Shown here piece after piece: positions 1-11,387 of a DNA stretch of 64,000 nt (within the stretch, counting starts at the first letter, position 1; each line of letters starts with the position of its first letter). Source of the stretch: Microstegium vimineum (taxonomy: Eukaryota; Streptophyta; Magnoliopsida; Poales; Poaceae); contig CM039121.1 of NCBI GenBank assembly GCA_022036555.1, forward strand, positions 47,145,847 through 47,209,846, written 5' to 3'. The position numbers and the translations under genes are program-made. The notes beneath the pieces were generated by a model. That model searched no databases and was not told the origin of the DNA. It saw only the letters and a program-made list of their open reading frames with translations.

Positions 1-250
1 CCGGCACTGGCTCCGGCGTCGGTACCCAGCGCCCCGCTGTCGCGTCCGAGGGCGCCGCCCCGCAGGGGAGCGGTGGTTCTGGTGGTGGGGAGCGACGGGA
101 TGGCGCGGTGAGGAGGCAGAGCACGGCGGCGATCGCGAGGAGGAGGATGAGGAGGAGGAGAGGGAGGCGCCGGCGGAGACGCCGCATTGCGCTCGCCTCC
201 GCTGACGCCGCCGGCGCCGGCGAAAGCGACGCCGCCCTCTTCCTCCTCAT
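1..250 (-). CDS. N-terminus of a type II membrane protein, possibly PMR5/TBL-type (partial)
   Basis: Reading leftward from the ATG at 250-248, the frame stays open for 83 codons to the window edge, so this is a 5' fragment. The first 28 residues are Ala/Ser/Arg-rich and end in a basic cluster (MRRLRRR). A hydrophobic stretch follows (LPLLLLILLLAIAAVLCLL, about residues 29-47), which is the layout of a Golgi type II signal anchor. A Pro-rich stem comes next, then a Cys about ten residues before TAGRWVP. In the PMR5/trichome-birefringence-like family of polysaccharide O-acetyltransferases the N-domain begins with a Cys shortly before a GxWV motif, so that family is my best guess. The catalytic GDS and DxxH motifs would lie outside the window. 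The GC-rich codon use is typical of a grass first exon. A Golgi glycosyltransferase with a similar anchor is the main alternative. Confidence 0.55.
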   Translation of the reverse strand, partial: MRRKRAASLSPAPAASAEASAMRRLRRRLPLLLLILLLAIAAVLCLLTAPSRRSPPPEPPLPCGAAPSDATAGRWVPTPEPVP

Positions 251-2340
251 TGCAAGAGGTTCGATGCTCCGGCTCTATGATCTTCTTCTTCTCTCTCTTT
301 TTTTAAGGAAACAATTTGATAAATAAAGAATGTGTTTTGTTCTTATGATGGGTTAGATTAGATATGACAGGAGGATATTATGGAAATTAATGCATTACTA
401 GTATGAATTTCCGAGAGAGAGATTAGAGAGTACTTATTTATGTTGTTTATATACTCATACTCATGCTTATGGCACAAACTTGGAAGTCTCCATTTCTTTA
501 TGAAACAAAAAACGGAAAAGAATTAATACTATCTGCAATCACGTTTTAGATTTTAGATATAGATTAGGAAATCTACAAAGCTTGCGTGAGCAATGGCCCA
601 GCTTAATTTCTGCGGCCTCTCTGAAGTCTGAAACCAGCTTTCTCCTCGGCAATGGCAGAACATCTACTGGTAATGGCCATGGCGGCTCTGCTGCGTGCAT
701 GCAGAGAGACGAACTGGGCTCTGCTCAGTCTGCTGTGCTGATCTTGGTCACCAATGGCGTACGTGCGAGTGCGGACGAGTTTATGAGCACCGGAAAGGAA
801 ACCGGCGATGGAAGAAGTGACTGGCAGTGGGCCCTGACTGGGGAACGGGAAGGGGAAGGGAGGGAGGATTGCCAGCTCAACACTCTTCTCTTCTTCTAAT
901 AATGGGCCAGGCCGTACGAGTTGATGGATTGGGCTGCTAGTTGGCGATGATCATGGATGGAACAGCCCATTATCGGTATTGGGCGTTCCGTCCCGTTGCC
1001 CACCTACACGACAACGCTTTTTTCTTTTTGATCGAGGAATTATTACTACGACGCTTTTGACTAATAAAACCTGATTAATATTTCTCTTGAACTTATTATT
1101 CTTGGTATAATTTCTTTTTTCACAGCAAAACAATACCAACCGAGTTATAACCGCCAAATAGATAACGAGGACCATTTTGTGTTTGCATTAAATTTTAGGG
1201 ACATGCTATTACTCAGGTACCTGAAATTCAGACGATGCATATGTGAAATGTCTGATCAGAAATCAGCCCTTTCCCTCCCATTGCTTACTTGTCTGTTGTT
1301 TGCACATAATTAAAATGTGGCCTGCAATCTCTTGCCATTTTCATGCACCTGAGGCGCAGGAAGAGTAAATTTTATGGTGGGTACGTGCTTCTTTCATTTC
1401 ATTCACTCATTTAGATCCACTATTTTTACATGTTATGAAATTTAAATTCAACACTTGTCTGAGAACTGATTAATAGAGTATACTACAAAAGACGAGACAT
1501 ATGTGTCCTTAATTTATTTCCTAATAATCAGGCATTGTTAATTAATAAAATTGTTTAATTTTTTTGCCATGCATTACTTGATCACTCCGGCCTAAAATAG
1601 ATTCTGATCTTAGAATCACTCTAAATCAAATCAAATCATCTTAATTAAGCTTGACTAGTATTTCTAGAAAACTATAACAACATTTATCAATCAAATAAAT
1701 AAGTTACAAAAATATTATATCGTCAATCATTTGGTGACACTAATTTGGTCTCATAAATATTGATGCACTTCTCTTTAGATTTGGTTAAACTCAAAGTAGT
1801 TTAATTTCATATATAACTTTTAAAAGTGTCGATTTATTTCGGATGGAGAAAGTATAAAAAAAATACTCGGACTAGGGGATAGCAATAGCATGCGTCCCTT
1901 CCCTGAGCATTTATATTAAGACAGAGTACTTCATGTTAGATATTATGGGTTTGGCCCATTTATTTCATATCTCTATTGAACTCTATGGTCCGTATATGTG
2001 TATTAATGGTTTTGTACCGTATAGGAATTTAATCGAGAGACGACTCTACTTAAATACTTGATCATTCACCGATCTATTGGAGAAGTAAAAGGTGGATCAC
2101 CTGGATGCCACACGCACGAGCAGGTGATCATTTTTGTGATCATCATAATCTTGTTTTTTGAGAACACATCTTTTATTTTTATGATCATGTCTGGATACTT
2201 CAGTTGTGTAAAACAATGTTTTATATATGTTTTGGCTCTATATTTTGCCTCATCATCATGTTATCTTTTGTCATGGTTTGTGACCGTCTTCTTATTCATG
2301 ACGTCATTCTTATTTTTATTACGTCTTTTTTATGGATTAA
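251..2340. other. intergenic, no gene supported
   Basis: This contains the 5' flank of the leftward gene at 1-250, then AT-rich sequence. A worn Stowaway-like end (loss of symmetry, residual 'cggatggagaaagta') is visible near 1700-1856. The short open frames at 582-899, 951-1175 and 2058-2345 show no domain, no coding-like composition and no conserved motif. Confidence 0.5.
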
Positions 2341-3098
2341 AATAAATATGGAAATATCTTCTTATTCAACACTTCCAACATAGTCCGAGAAAACCATAAA
2401 AACCTCGTACAATCCTACGCCATCCCATACACATGGGTCCATCGTTACCTTGTGGGTGGCTGGTGCCATAAACATGCATGTACTTTGGGTAAGGGCAATA
2501 CCAACGCAAACGAACAACCCTATTAGCCTCATCTTCCACGCAGATTGAAGCAGTCATATTACCCAACCCATGCCATGTCTTGTCATTGCCTATACTCCAA
2601 CTTTTGCAGGGAGAAATTTGGCGTGAATCTTGCATGCTGGAGAGAGAAGGCGGTGGGAAGTCAGTGGTCCCAATGAAGCAGCCAACAATTGCATGCCACA
2701 ACGCGTATGCAAGTGCTGCTTTGCACTTTTGTCAGACGGAGCTGTTGACGCTTCTGCAGGCCACACTGACAGCCTGCGAAGCCAACACTCAACGTGACAT
2801 GGAGATTTGGAACCAACGTGTACCTTGGGGCAGTTCGCCACGATGGAGCATTGGGGAAGCCCTAATACGTCGTTTCCGTGGAAGATCTCGAACTCAAACC
2901 ATAAATGTGCCACCTGGAGTGCTTGACGGAGAGAATAAGGAGTCTCAAAAGTTTCCCAGAGATATGTGTGCGCAAATGATCGATCGATATCAACGATATG
3001 CATGCATATACGAAGTCCAGTCAACGGCCGGCCCGACCGACCGGCATAATAACTCACAAGGACACGCTCGCTAATTAATGAAGAAAAAAAAACATTAT
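2341..3098. other. unclassified stretch with overlapping open frames on both strands
   Basis: Open frames of 111-164 codons overlap on both strands (2366-2701 minus, 2580-3074 plus, 2590-3057 minus). None contains a recognisable domain. Opposing frames of similar length suggest low stop density rather than a gene. The minus-strand 111-codon frame is Trp/Cys-rich near its end and could be a worn transposase or gene fragment, but I cannot name it. Confidence 0.3.
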
Positions 3099-3782
3099 AG
3101 GGTGTGATTGGTTGGTTGCACTAACTTGCATTGCACAAAGACACTATGCATCATACCTTTATCCTGCATTAGGCAATACAACTTGCAGTTGTTTGGTTAG
3201 ACTGTATAAGTAGGTGTATAATGTTGTGCACATGATTGGTTTCCATGCGTAAGCACAACAGAGTACAAATGTCATGTGTTTGGTTGGCTGCACAATGATG
3301 TTCAGGTTACGCAAGCTGAAGCAAATCAGAGACAATTGATTCTATCAATTTCACTACCGAATAATCTTTCACAATCGAATTCACCCCTTCTAAAAATTAT
3401 CACATTGCCAATCATCAAGATTTATCAAACATTTCATCACCAAAATTATCACAATATTACCACAAGCTGCCAGAAAAATCACTAGGAATTTTTCATGCAT
3501 TTGATCACCACATTCCAAGGTTTACATCAACTAGAAATCCCTAGAAAAACAACATCCAATTCATTCCAGTAGATGTCTACCCAAATCAGTTTTAGATGTT
3601 TAGCATCCAAAGCATTCCAGTAGAAAATCCTAGGAAAGAAGCATCCAAATCAAAATTATTACAAGAGGTGTAAGCCCATTTAAAACCAAGTGTGCAGGAA
3701 GGTGTTTACTTCAATATTAAAGAGCCTACAACTACTTGCTTGTGTTGTTCCTAGAAATGTTTTCACTTGCTTGTCATCTTCA

Positions 3783-4358
3783 TTAGTAATGCTTGGCAAC
3801 AAACCTCCTGACCCACAGCTGCCTATCACTCTCATCCATGTCCATGAACACAAGAGCTGCCCCTTTCCTATCCATGAAGTGCTCAAGAGCACAGATCAGC
3901 TGATCTCTAGTGAATCCAGGGATATTCATGACAACCTTGTAGATGCCCTTACATGCCTCAGCTTCAGCTACTGTAAGACTCAGTCCATTTATAGCTTCAG
4001 TTAGCCCTCCGTTGCTTGAGCTTCCTTCTTCTTGCTGATTCTTTCTCTTGGGTGCCCTCCCATCTTCCTTTATCTTCTTCTCTCCCTTTGATCTGTTGTC
4101 CAGCGAGGAATCTTCACTTGTATCTTCACCTCTCTCATATGCTTCAGCATCATTTCTCTTGGGTGCCCTCCCATCTTCCTTTATCTTCTTCTCTCCCTTT
4201 GATCTGTTGTCCAGCGAGGAATCTTCACTTGTATCTTCACCTCTCTCATATGCTTCAACATCATCATGAGGAATTCCATCTCCTGGCTGTCCCAAAGCTT
4301 CAGCTGACTCCATTGCATACTTACCTGTAGCAACCCCACTCCCAAAGATCACTTGCAT
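3783..4358 (-). pseudogene. Harbinger Myb/SANT-like accessory protein, C-terminal part
   Basis: The 191-codon frame encodes an acidic and lysine-rich linker followed by a conserved C-terminal module (about residues 125-191) with the pattern ...NIPGFTRDQLICALEHF...ALVF...WVRRFV. This module is typical of Myb/SANT-like (L10-interacting-MYB-like) proteins, which in PIF/Harbinger elements act with the transposase in DNA binding. The N-terminal trihelix/Myb domain itself is absent from this frame and may lie upstream in another exon or in the missing sequence. The linker is duplicated exactly in tandem (37 residues, see 4042-4263). Upstream, the minus-strand sequence runs into AT-rich DNA and the gap. 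It could be a domesticated host gene exon, but the neighbouring transposon-like ends favour an element gene. Confidence 0.5.
4042..4263 (-). repeat. 111-bp in-frame tandem duplication
   Basis: Two virtually identical 111-bp copies (4042-4152 and 4153-4263) encode the same 37-residue acidic/lysine segment (EAYERGEDTSEDSS... to ...KKIKEDGRAPK) in the Myb-like protein. The length is a multiple of three, so the frame is kept. The near-identity indicates a recent slippage or unequal exchange, or an assembly duplication next to the gap. Confidence 0.9.
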
Positions 4359-4910
4359 CTGGTAGTAGTTGAGAATTGGCCTATTTAAGAATTCTGCATT
4401 TTTTGGGTGTGCCTAATCAGTAAAGACAAAACCAAAAGGTAAGTAACATTAGTGTAAGATCAAGGTATTACAAAGACAAATTCATGTTAATTCAGTTTAG
4501 TGAACAGAAAGAAGATGGAACTAGAAAGCTGAACCAACACAACATATCCCAAGAAAACCTTTTTGATAGCAAACAAACTGCACATAAGCAGTTTATAATC
4601 AGTTCATAAAAAGAGCTCCAGGCAGTTTATAACAAAGTTAAAGTTAAATAATCAATTCATAATTAAAAAACAGTGCTTTCAGAATAGTGCTATGCTGCAC
4701 AAAACTTTATACAGATAATCAATCAACTGTAATTTGCATTATGCTAGCCTGGACAAGAGGTTATACAGGTAACCAATCATACCCATAGTGATTACCAAGT
4801 CAAGTCCAAGGTTGTACTACTTCTACCGTGTGCTTGAGTTCTTGTGGCTGACAGCTGGCTGATAGACGCTGATCGATCATCCACATGACCGCATCCATGA
4901 CGAATCGATG

Positions 4911-5010
4911 NNNNNNNNNNNNNNNNNNNNNNNNNNNNNNNNNNNNNNNNNNNNNNNNNNNNNNNNNNNNNNNNNNNNNNNNNNNNNNNNNNNNNNNNNN
5001 NNNNNNNNNN
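4911..5010. other. assembly gap (100 N)
   Basis: There are exactly 100 N, a conventional gap of unknown size. Sequence on either side is not contiguous with certainty. Confidence 0.99.
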
Positions 5011-5171
5011 ATATATGCACCTAGGAGGCTAGGATCCTTTTGAAAGAGAAGATCATGCTCAATGTTATTCTAGTCCAGTGCAGGGCATAACAGAACAATG
5101 GCCACATTTATAAAATGTGTTCCATAATTTATTAACAATTATTTAAGAGCTGAATGCAAATAAGGACTTAC

Positions 5172-5330
5172 TTTGATCACAAGGTTCTCCAGCAGTTTCT
5201 CAAAAGACGAAAGATCCACACCAGCGATCTTAGGCTTCTTCGTTAAAATATAGAGAAGACATAATGCAACTTCAGAGGTAATAGGTTCTCTGCCATGCCG
5301 CCCAAAGCTCTGGAAGACAATGAACATTTT
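5172..5330 (-). pseudogene. orphan 159-bp internal exon of an unidentified protein
   Basis: On the minus strand a 53-codon open segment is bounded by a clean acceptor (TTTCGACAG before 5330) and a consensus donor (GTAAGT starting at 5171), both in phase 0. The peptide (KMFIVFQSFGRHGREP..., ...LENLVIK) looks like real helical protein with normal composition, and its 159 bp is divisible by three. I do not recognise the family. No partner exon is visible on either side: downstream lies the assembly gap, upstream low-complexity AT-rich DNA and a LINE. It may be a captured gene fragment, or an exon of a gene lost in the gap. Confidence 0.4.
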
Positions 5331-5639
5331 CTGTCGAAACCGCAAGGTATCAATAATTTAATTTACTAAATCAGCACGCAAATACTAATTAAAAGACATG
5401 TGTTTATTAGCTTTTTTTTCCATTTTCGCTGTGTACCATTTTCCCGTTTTACTAATCAACATAAAGAAAATTTTCCCATTTTCCCTTTTTACTAATCTGG
5501 AAATTTTTTCCATTTTCCCTTTTTACTAATCTATTTTTTTTCTCTTTTCCTTAGTGTGATCGATTTGAAAAAAACATAATGAAGCCTTGCTGTTAAAAAA
5601 TCTAGATTTTTTTTAATACAAGAATATTCCATGTGTTGC

Positions 5640-6632
5640 TCTGGTTTGGGAAAAGCATTACTTAAATGGTAAATTACAAAATCACACCATGAAGGGCTCG
5701 TTCTGGTGGAGAGATATACTTAAACTCCTTGAAAGTTTCAAAAATATGTCCTCTGTCCAAGTGCAAAATGGAAGGTCTTGTCTCTTTTGGAGTGATACGT
5801 GGATCCAGCAGCCTCTGCAATTAGAATATCCTGAACTTTATTCTTTTGCAAAGAACAAGGCCAGTTCTATCTTCTCCCAACAAGTCCTGAAGTTTTATTC
5901 AGTCTTGCCCTCTCTGCTGAAGCTTTCCAGCAACTTCAAATTGCCCAGTCTTTCATGGACCACTTCTCTCTGACTGATCAGCATGACAGATGGATGTCTT
6001 TGGGTGGAAATTTCAAAGCAGCAAAAGCTTATAAGTTCCTAATTGGACACAGACCAAGTCCCACCAGCATTCAAATGGCTGTGGAAGTGCTTCTGTCAGC
6101 CCAAACACAAACTGTTCTTCTGGCTGTTAATGAAAGACAGACTGAGCACAAGAAACATTTTGAGAAGGAAAAATATGAGTCTAGATTCTTATAATTGTGT
6201 GCTCTGTCAATCTTCTACAGAGGAAACATCACAACATTTGTTTTTGGATTGCCTCCTGGAATCTTATTGGAATCCATCTACAGTCAAATGCGGATTTAGC
6301 AACAGCAATTGACCAGGTCAGGGACCAGCCCCACCACTCCTTTTTTTATGGTTACTACAATTCTGATGTGCTGAGCAATCTGGTCAGTAAGAAATGATTT
6401 CATCTTCAATGGAATTCAGCCGAGTAACCACTCAACCAAAGAAACCTTCAGAACAAGAGCTCGACTGACTTTGACTTTTGATTTATGGTTCCAAAACCTT
6501 TTGTATTTTTGTAATTTCCTATGTTTTTTTCTCTGTTAATCTTTTTGTATCTGAACCTTTTGGTTTCTTTTATTTCTGATTAATAAACTGCCTGTAGGGC
6601 CCCCAAAGCCCCTCCAGTTTCATAAAAAAAAA
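5640..6632 (+). mobile_element. 5'-truncated L1-type LINE with zf-RVT region and polyA tail
   Basis: Three overlapping frames (5689-5973, 5955-6194, 6043-6312) together encode the C-terminal part of a plant non-LTR retrotransposon ORF2: the FWWRDILKL...SCLFWSDTWI segment, then the reverse-transcriptase-associated zinc-binding domain (FKWLWK..., KHKLFFWLLMKDRLSTR..., CVLCQ...ETSQHLFLDC). At least two frameshifts separate the pieces, so it is dead. The 3' UTR ends in an A-run at 6624-6632. The reverse transcriptase and endonuclease are absent, as expected for 5' truncation during target-primed reverse transcription. The 5' border is approximate. Confidence 0.8.
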
Positions 6633-7529
6633 TATTGGAATGGAAAACTCCTATTTGTTCCTGACTCCTGAGACATTGGATCAATCTGCCCAGCAATTTT
6701 TCGAGTGAAGCATAGGTTTGGGGGAGAGGGGAAATAAATCTTCGTTGGAAACTGACCAGAAGGATATGAACTTTCGAGCCATTATCCATGCTGCCCTTCA
6801 CGTCCCCGGAATAGCCTTTGTTGCTTGTTCTGATAGTGTCCATCTGCAACACATTATTCAGAATCGGATAAAGGGGACTGTTGGAGACAAAATCGGATAA
6901 AGGGGACGGTTGGAGACAAAGCAAACTAACCAAAATACAATTGCACAAGAACAGGGAAACCGGAAACCACTCACGCTCAATTAGTCGGAATGCCGAGTAA
7001 CCAAAGCCTTGATTTCACGCAGAATAGTCACTTGCAAGAAAAGGGGGGAAATTAGTCTCCGCCCCCGCTCGCCGGCCGCCGGCAACGTCTCTGCCCCCGC
7101 GACGTGGATCCAGGCCCAGCGACCACTTGCGAGTTCATCTCTTCCCTGTGACGAAGGTTGAATCCCACTACAAAAGAGATTGAATCATTCCATTCAAATC
7201 CTGTCTTCTGCCTACTCTCAAAACAACCCTGTAAAAAAAAACAGTATCTCTAGCCAATTTCTCTAAATAATTTGTTATTTAAACTTAATAAAATAAAAAA
7301 AAAGACACATAAGACCTTTTTTTTAAAAGAAGAAAAGGCGGCGGCGGCCGGTGGGAGAAGGCGGAAGAAACGATGTCAAGCTGACATATTTCTCAAGTGA
7401 GAAAAGGAGATAGGTAAATTGTTATTGATGTCAAATTATTTTGTTAAACTATTGGATGCTAATTTTTTTTATTTTGTTAATAATAAATAGATGATAAGGT
7501 GAGATAGTAAATTTCTAAAGATACTCTAA
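6633..7529. other. intergenic, no gene supported
   Basis: The minus frame 6580-6948 (122 codons) has no recognisable domain, and it overlaps the LINE tail. A short direct repeat, 'aatcggataaagggga', occurs at 6862 and 6890. The GC-rich patch near 7060-7100 has no open gene structure. Confidence 0.4.
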
Positions 7530-7734
7530 GGGTTTATTTGGGACTGCTCCATAAACTCTGCTATGCAAACTTCACTGTGGAGCAGCTCCACAAAAACCTG
7601 GAGTTTGTGGAGTACCTATTTACTCACAACTCCACCTTTTTTTCTGAAGTTGTGCACGTGAAGCTAAAACCGTTTGACTAAAAAACGTGGAGTAGAGCTG
7701 AAAAACATGAAGCGGAGCAGTCTCAAACAGGCCA
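7530..7734. mobile_element. Tourist-like MITE (205 bp, TAA target duplication)
   Basis: The ends are inverted copies: gggtttatttgggactgctc at the left, and a right end whose complement reads tggcctgtttgagactgctc. The trinucleotide TAA flanks both sides (7527-7529 and 7735-7737), as expected for PIF/Harbinger-derived Tourist MITEs. There is no coding capacity. Confidence 0.75.
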
Positions 7735-8007
7735 TAAAACAACTATATTTTGCTTCCTGAGAAGTTAAACTCTTTTAACTTTGATCAACCTAAGCTACCC
7801 CTAAATCAATGTTTTAGCCCCTAAATAGTTATTTTGGAGAAAATACTATTTTAACTTTGACCAAAATAAGCTGCCCCTATAGACTCTTATAAAGAAAAGA
7901 ACGATTTAGCCTAAAACATTATCATATAACGGTTATGTTTGGATCCATCGGCACTAAATATTGCAAATTCAAACAACATTATGCTAAAATTCGGCAACTA
8001 TTAGCTA

Positions 8008-8393
8008 CTCTCCGTCCCAAATTATAAGACATTCCAAGAATCTTAGAGAATCAAAACATCTCAAGTTTAACAAAAATTTAGAGAAAATTATAAAAAATAA
8101 GATATCAAATATATATACTATAAAAATATAAATTGATGAAGATTCTGGTGATACTTAGTTGACATCATAAATATTAGTATATTATCGTATTCTCAAGTTT
8201 GACCAAAGTTATGTGATAATATAATAACATTTATGATGTCAACTAAGTATCACTATAATCTTCATTAATTATATTTTCATAGTATATATATTTGATATCC
8301 TAATTTTTATAATTTTCTCTAAATTTTGATTAAACTTGAGATGCTTTAACTCTCCAAGATTTTTGGAAGGTCTTATAATTTAGGATGAAAAAT
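8008..8393. mobile_element. Stowaway-like MITE forming a long palindrome
   Basis: It begins ctctccgtcccaaattataa and ends with the complementary cttataatttaggatg. The whole element folds back on itself: the left arm (to about 8190) is repeated in reverse complement on the right, including blocks such as 'gatgaagattctggtgatac' and its near complement. Related but asymmetric copies occur at 11388, 21357, 24187, 32279 and 40808. Confidence 0.75.
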
Positions 8394-8689
8394 TACCTAG
8401 CTGATTCTTAGTGCTAATGGATTCAAACAAGCCATGAGGACCCTTATAACACAATTATATGTACGCACAAGGGCCACCTATCTTTAGTTTTACTTTAGTT
8501 TCATTATTGCCTATGCTATTATAATTAAAAGAGTAAAAGAATTGGAAAATATCTTCACCTAATAGATTATTCGTATTCCATCTTAAGCTTTGCTTATACA
8601 TCTCAAAGTCATCCTAATCCACGTGGGTTAGCATGAATTGGGGATGGTTTATCAGTTGGAATGAACTAGGGTGCATCTAAAAATCATCT

Positions 8690-8917
8690 AATCGTATTCA
8701 CTTCGTCCCTAAATGTTTGTCGCTACGATTTATATGTCAACAACTTTGACTTAATTTATTGAAAATATGAATAATATTTATATCTCTAAATAAATTTGTT
8801 AAAAATAAAATTCAAATATCTGTCAACTATACTATAAATATTAATACTTTTAATATATATTTAATCAAAATTGTTTGTTAAAAACGTAAACAACATAAAT
8901 TTAGGGGCGGAGGGACA
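8690..8917. mobile_element. Stowaway-like MITE (second subfamily)
   Basis: The left end is cacttcgtccctaaatgttt and the right end 'aaatttaggggcggagggac'. The interior 'tatctctaaataaatttgtt' is shared with the copy at 19440. It is a TA-rich, non-coding Tc1/Mariner-type MITE. Confidence 0.6.
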
Positions 8918-9427
8918 TCCGGATTGATATATTGGATACACCAATTTACATCCACCGGCCAGTTGTTATCGAGCCCATGATAATATCTATTGCTCACGGG
9001 TGGACGGCTATTTTTTTTTTCCTTATCTATTACGGCGACACAGACATTTGACGCAATCGAGCGACTCGTTCAGAGAAAAAAAATCGGCAAATGTGAAATT
9101 TTTATTTATGGTAGAGGATAATTAAGTGAAAATGAGACACTAGAAGCGAAATCATGCTACGGGATATTGAAATTGGAATTGGTTATATGGCATTCGAAGT
9201 GATATTGACCGTAGAGTTATAGGAAGATCTCATCACCTAGTACGTATCTAGAAAAATTAAAATGAACTAAATAAAATCTTGAAAAATGGAACGAGAGCAT
9301 GACGTTCCTTTGTGGTGGAGGTTACAACATCGATCGGCAGTTGGCAATGGCCAGCAACTTACGGTGAATTTTCGTTTCGTCGTCGTCGTCGTATACACCT
9401 TTGATCGGCGCCTGTTCTGGAATCTCA
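8918..9427. other. intergenic, no gene supported
   Basis: AT-rich sequence with no convincing frame. The 61-codon frame at 9286-9471 runs into the next MITE and has no motif. Confidence 0.4.
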
Positions 9428-9670
9428 GGGTCTGTTTAGTTCCGAAAACTTTAGGAATTTTGGCACTGTAGCACTTTCGGCTTTATTTGGTAATTATTAT
9501 CCAACCATGTCGCAACTAGATTCAAAAGATTAATTTCGGGATTTACAGACAAACTGTGTAATTAGTTATGTTTTTTACTTATCTTTAATACTCTATACAT
9601 ACGTTTAAAGATTCGATGTGATGAGAAATCTTGAAAACTTTTGAAATTTGGGAGGCAACTAAACAAGGCC
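9428..9670. mobile_element. Tourist-like MITE (243 bp)
   Basis: The inverted ends are gggtctgtttagttccgaaa and a right end ending 'caactaaacaaggcc'. The trinucleotide TCA flanks both sides (9425-9427, 9671-9673). The interior has the 'gattaatttcgggatttaca' type sequence common to a grass MITE family. It is non-coding. Confidence 0.65.
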
Positions 9671-9720
9671 TCAGGAATTTTCATCACGACAGGTGACCGG
9701 CCATGGCCAGGTCAGCTGAA

Positions 9721-10010
9721 TTATGCCTCGTTCGGTTGTGTGGTATTGAAAATAGGTCTATTTTTGTTTCCGGGCTGGATCCAGTGAATTCTGCAAACCT
9801 GGTCTGTTTCCATTCCGCACGTAGGAAGGCCTGTTTTCATTCTGGGCCAAATGAGGGAAGAAAGATATCAAATCCACCAGTTTTCATTCCGGGGTTGTAT
9901 CTAACCGAACGTTCATTTCTGGTCCAAGGTAGATTCAATTCGGGCCAAATTGATCCGGCCGGAACATGCCAGGTTTCGGGCCGTTCTAGGCCAAAACGAA
10001 CATGGCCTTA
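9721..10010. mobile_element. possible MITE with imperfect inverted ends
   Basis: The left 'gcctcgttcggttgtgtgg' and right 'caaaacgaacatggcc' are partly complementary (CGTTCGGTT / AACGAAC). A 102-codon frame inside is Pro/Arg-rich without motifs and is best explained by element sequence. Confidence 0.35.
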
Positions 10011-10059
10011 ATGGTTTTGTTCCATGTGCATGGGGGCAGAGGCGGTCTTGTCAGTAGAT

Positions 10060-10252
10060 ACAGGGGCAGATCCAGGTCCCGGGCTACCTGGGCTGCAGCC
10101 CGGGGCGAGACCCAAAAGCTGTATGAAAATGTATTATAAAATACATATAAAATTATCAGCTAGGCTATTAGTTTTTATTAGTTTTCTCTGACACAAGAAA
10201 AATAGGTAATTAGCCCGAGACGTAGCTTGTTTCTGGATCCGTCACTAAGTAG
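10060..10252. mobile_element. small element with 'gatccag' inverted ends
   Basis: It begins aggggcagatccaggtcccg, and the right end reads 'ttctggatccgtcactaa', giving inverted GATCCAG termini. An internal snapback 'cccgggctacctgggctgcagcccgggg' region lies near the left end (quoted in part). It is a non-coding MITE-like element. Confidence 0.4.
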
Positions 10253-10329
10253 ATAGACTATGGATCCTCGGCATGATGTATGGGAAGGGACTCGAGACAA
10301 GCAACCAATTGATTCCACAAGTAGCCATT

Positions 10330-10592
10330 ATAAGTACTACCCCGTCTCTATAAAAGAATATAATTATGAGAATTATGTCGGTCAAAATTGTTACCAACTT
10401 TATATTAAATACTATTAATATTTGTCTCTAAATAATTTTATTATAATAATATATTCTATAACTAATCTAATGATACTTATTTCATATCACGAATATAATG
10501 TTAGTAATTTTTTATATAAATTCGTCAAAATTTAAACTATTTAACTTGTCAAAAAGTGAGAATTGCATTCTTTTGGGATGAAGTTAGTACCA
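10330..10592. mobile_element. Stowaway-like MITE
   Basis: The left end tactaccccgtctctataaa and the right end 'cttttgggatgaagttagta' are inverted and imperfect. The AT-rich interior has 'tgatacttatttcatatcac', shared in style with the other Stowaway copies. Confidence 0.55.
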
Positions 10593-11387
10593 ATAGTCTT
10601 GATTCCAGTTCCCTGAACCAATAGTTGGATAAGTACCAATAGTATCACAATTGAAAGGACTAAGATTTATCATTGGTCTCTAAGCTTGACAGATTGTATC
10701 ATCCTAGTCTTCCATCTTTTAGAGTGATATATGTGGGTCATTAATTAAACTTAGATTAGATAATAGTGTCATCTAGTTCATGAACTTTCAAGGTGATCAC
10801 CACCGGTTCATAAACTTAGTGGATGGGGTCATTCTATTTCTTGAACTTAGTTTTGAGTCTTTATCTAAATGTGCCTAACGTACTCACCCTATATGCTATA
10901 GTATGCTGATCGACGTACTGTGCGTTTGACGTGGACAAGACATGTGGAATATACCTATATTTATTAAAGTTGTCGGAGAAGTTAAACTCGCCATTGGTCG
11001 TTAAACTTGGCCACCAGTACCATTACAATCCACAAACTAATATATAGGTCTAGCCTGTCAAAGATGAGGAATATAGAGAGGTAGACACCACATGTTGGGT
11101 CAACATTTACATATGTGTGCCTCGTTAGCTATAGAGTGGGTTAGATCCTATTTAGATCCAGATAAAACTTAAAACCAAGATTAGAGTTCAGGGTGACATC
11201 GCCAGTCAAACTTACCTCATGTTAACCAATGGTAGAACCTAAGTTCGTTTCAGTGGTAATATTACGTATATCCATCAGTGAATCGGTGATTGTTTCGATA
11301 TAAAGAAATTAAATCTAGCCTCTGCATTCATATTTCATACATGCATATATATAGCCAAAGTGAATCGGAGATAATAGTAGTGATATA
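10593..11387. other. intergenic, repetitive but unclassified
   Basis: There are several degenerate phrases repeated in both orientations ('gttcataaactta', 'gaacttag', 'gttaaact'). This suggests an old fold-back element or MULE relic, but termini cannot be placed. No gene is seen. Confidence 0.35.

Larger units (their letters stand above)
3099..4910 (-). mobile_element. PIF/Harbinger-type DNA transposon remnant
   Basis: The left border near 3099 reads gggtgtgattggttggttgc, a GGG-starting terminus followed by internal 'ttggttgg' repeats (3238, 3279), as in PIF/Harbinger ends. The element encodes on the minus strand a Myb/SANT-like accessory protein C-terminus (3783-4358), the usual ORF1 of this superfamily. 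The DDE transposase is not visible, and the right end is lost at or before the assembly gap starting at 4911. I infer a non-autonomous or incomplete element. Confidence 0.5.

Noticed and set aside
2580..3074. 164-codon plus-strand gene
   Set aside because: An equally long open frame exists on the opposite strand, no motif is recognisable, and no splice or promoter signals support either.
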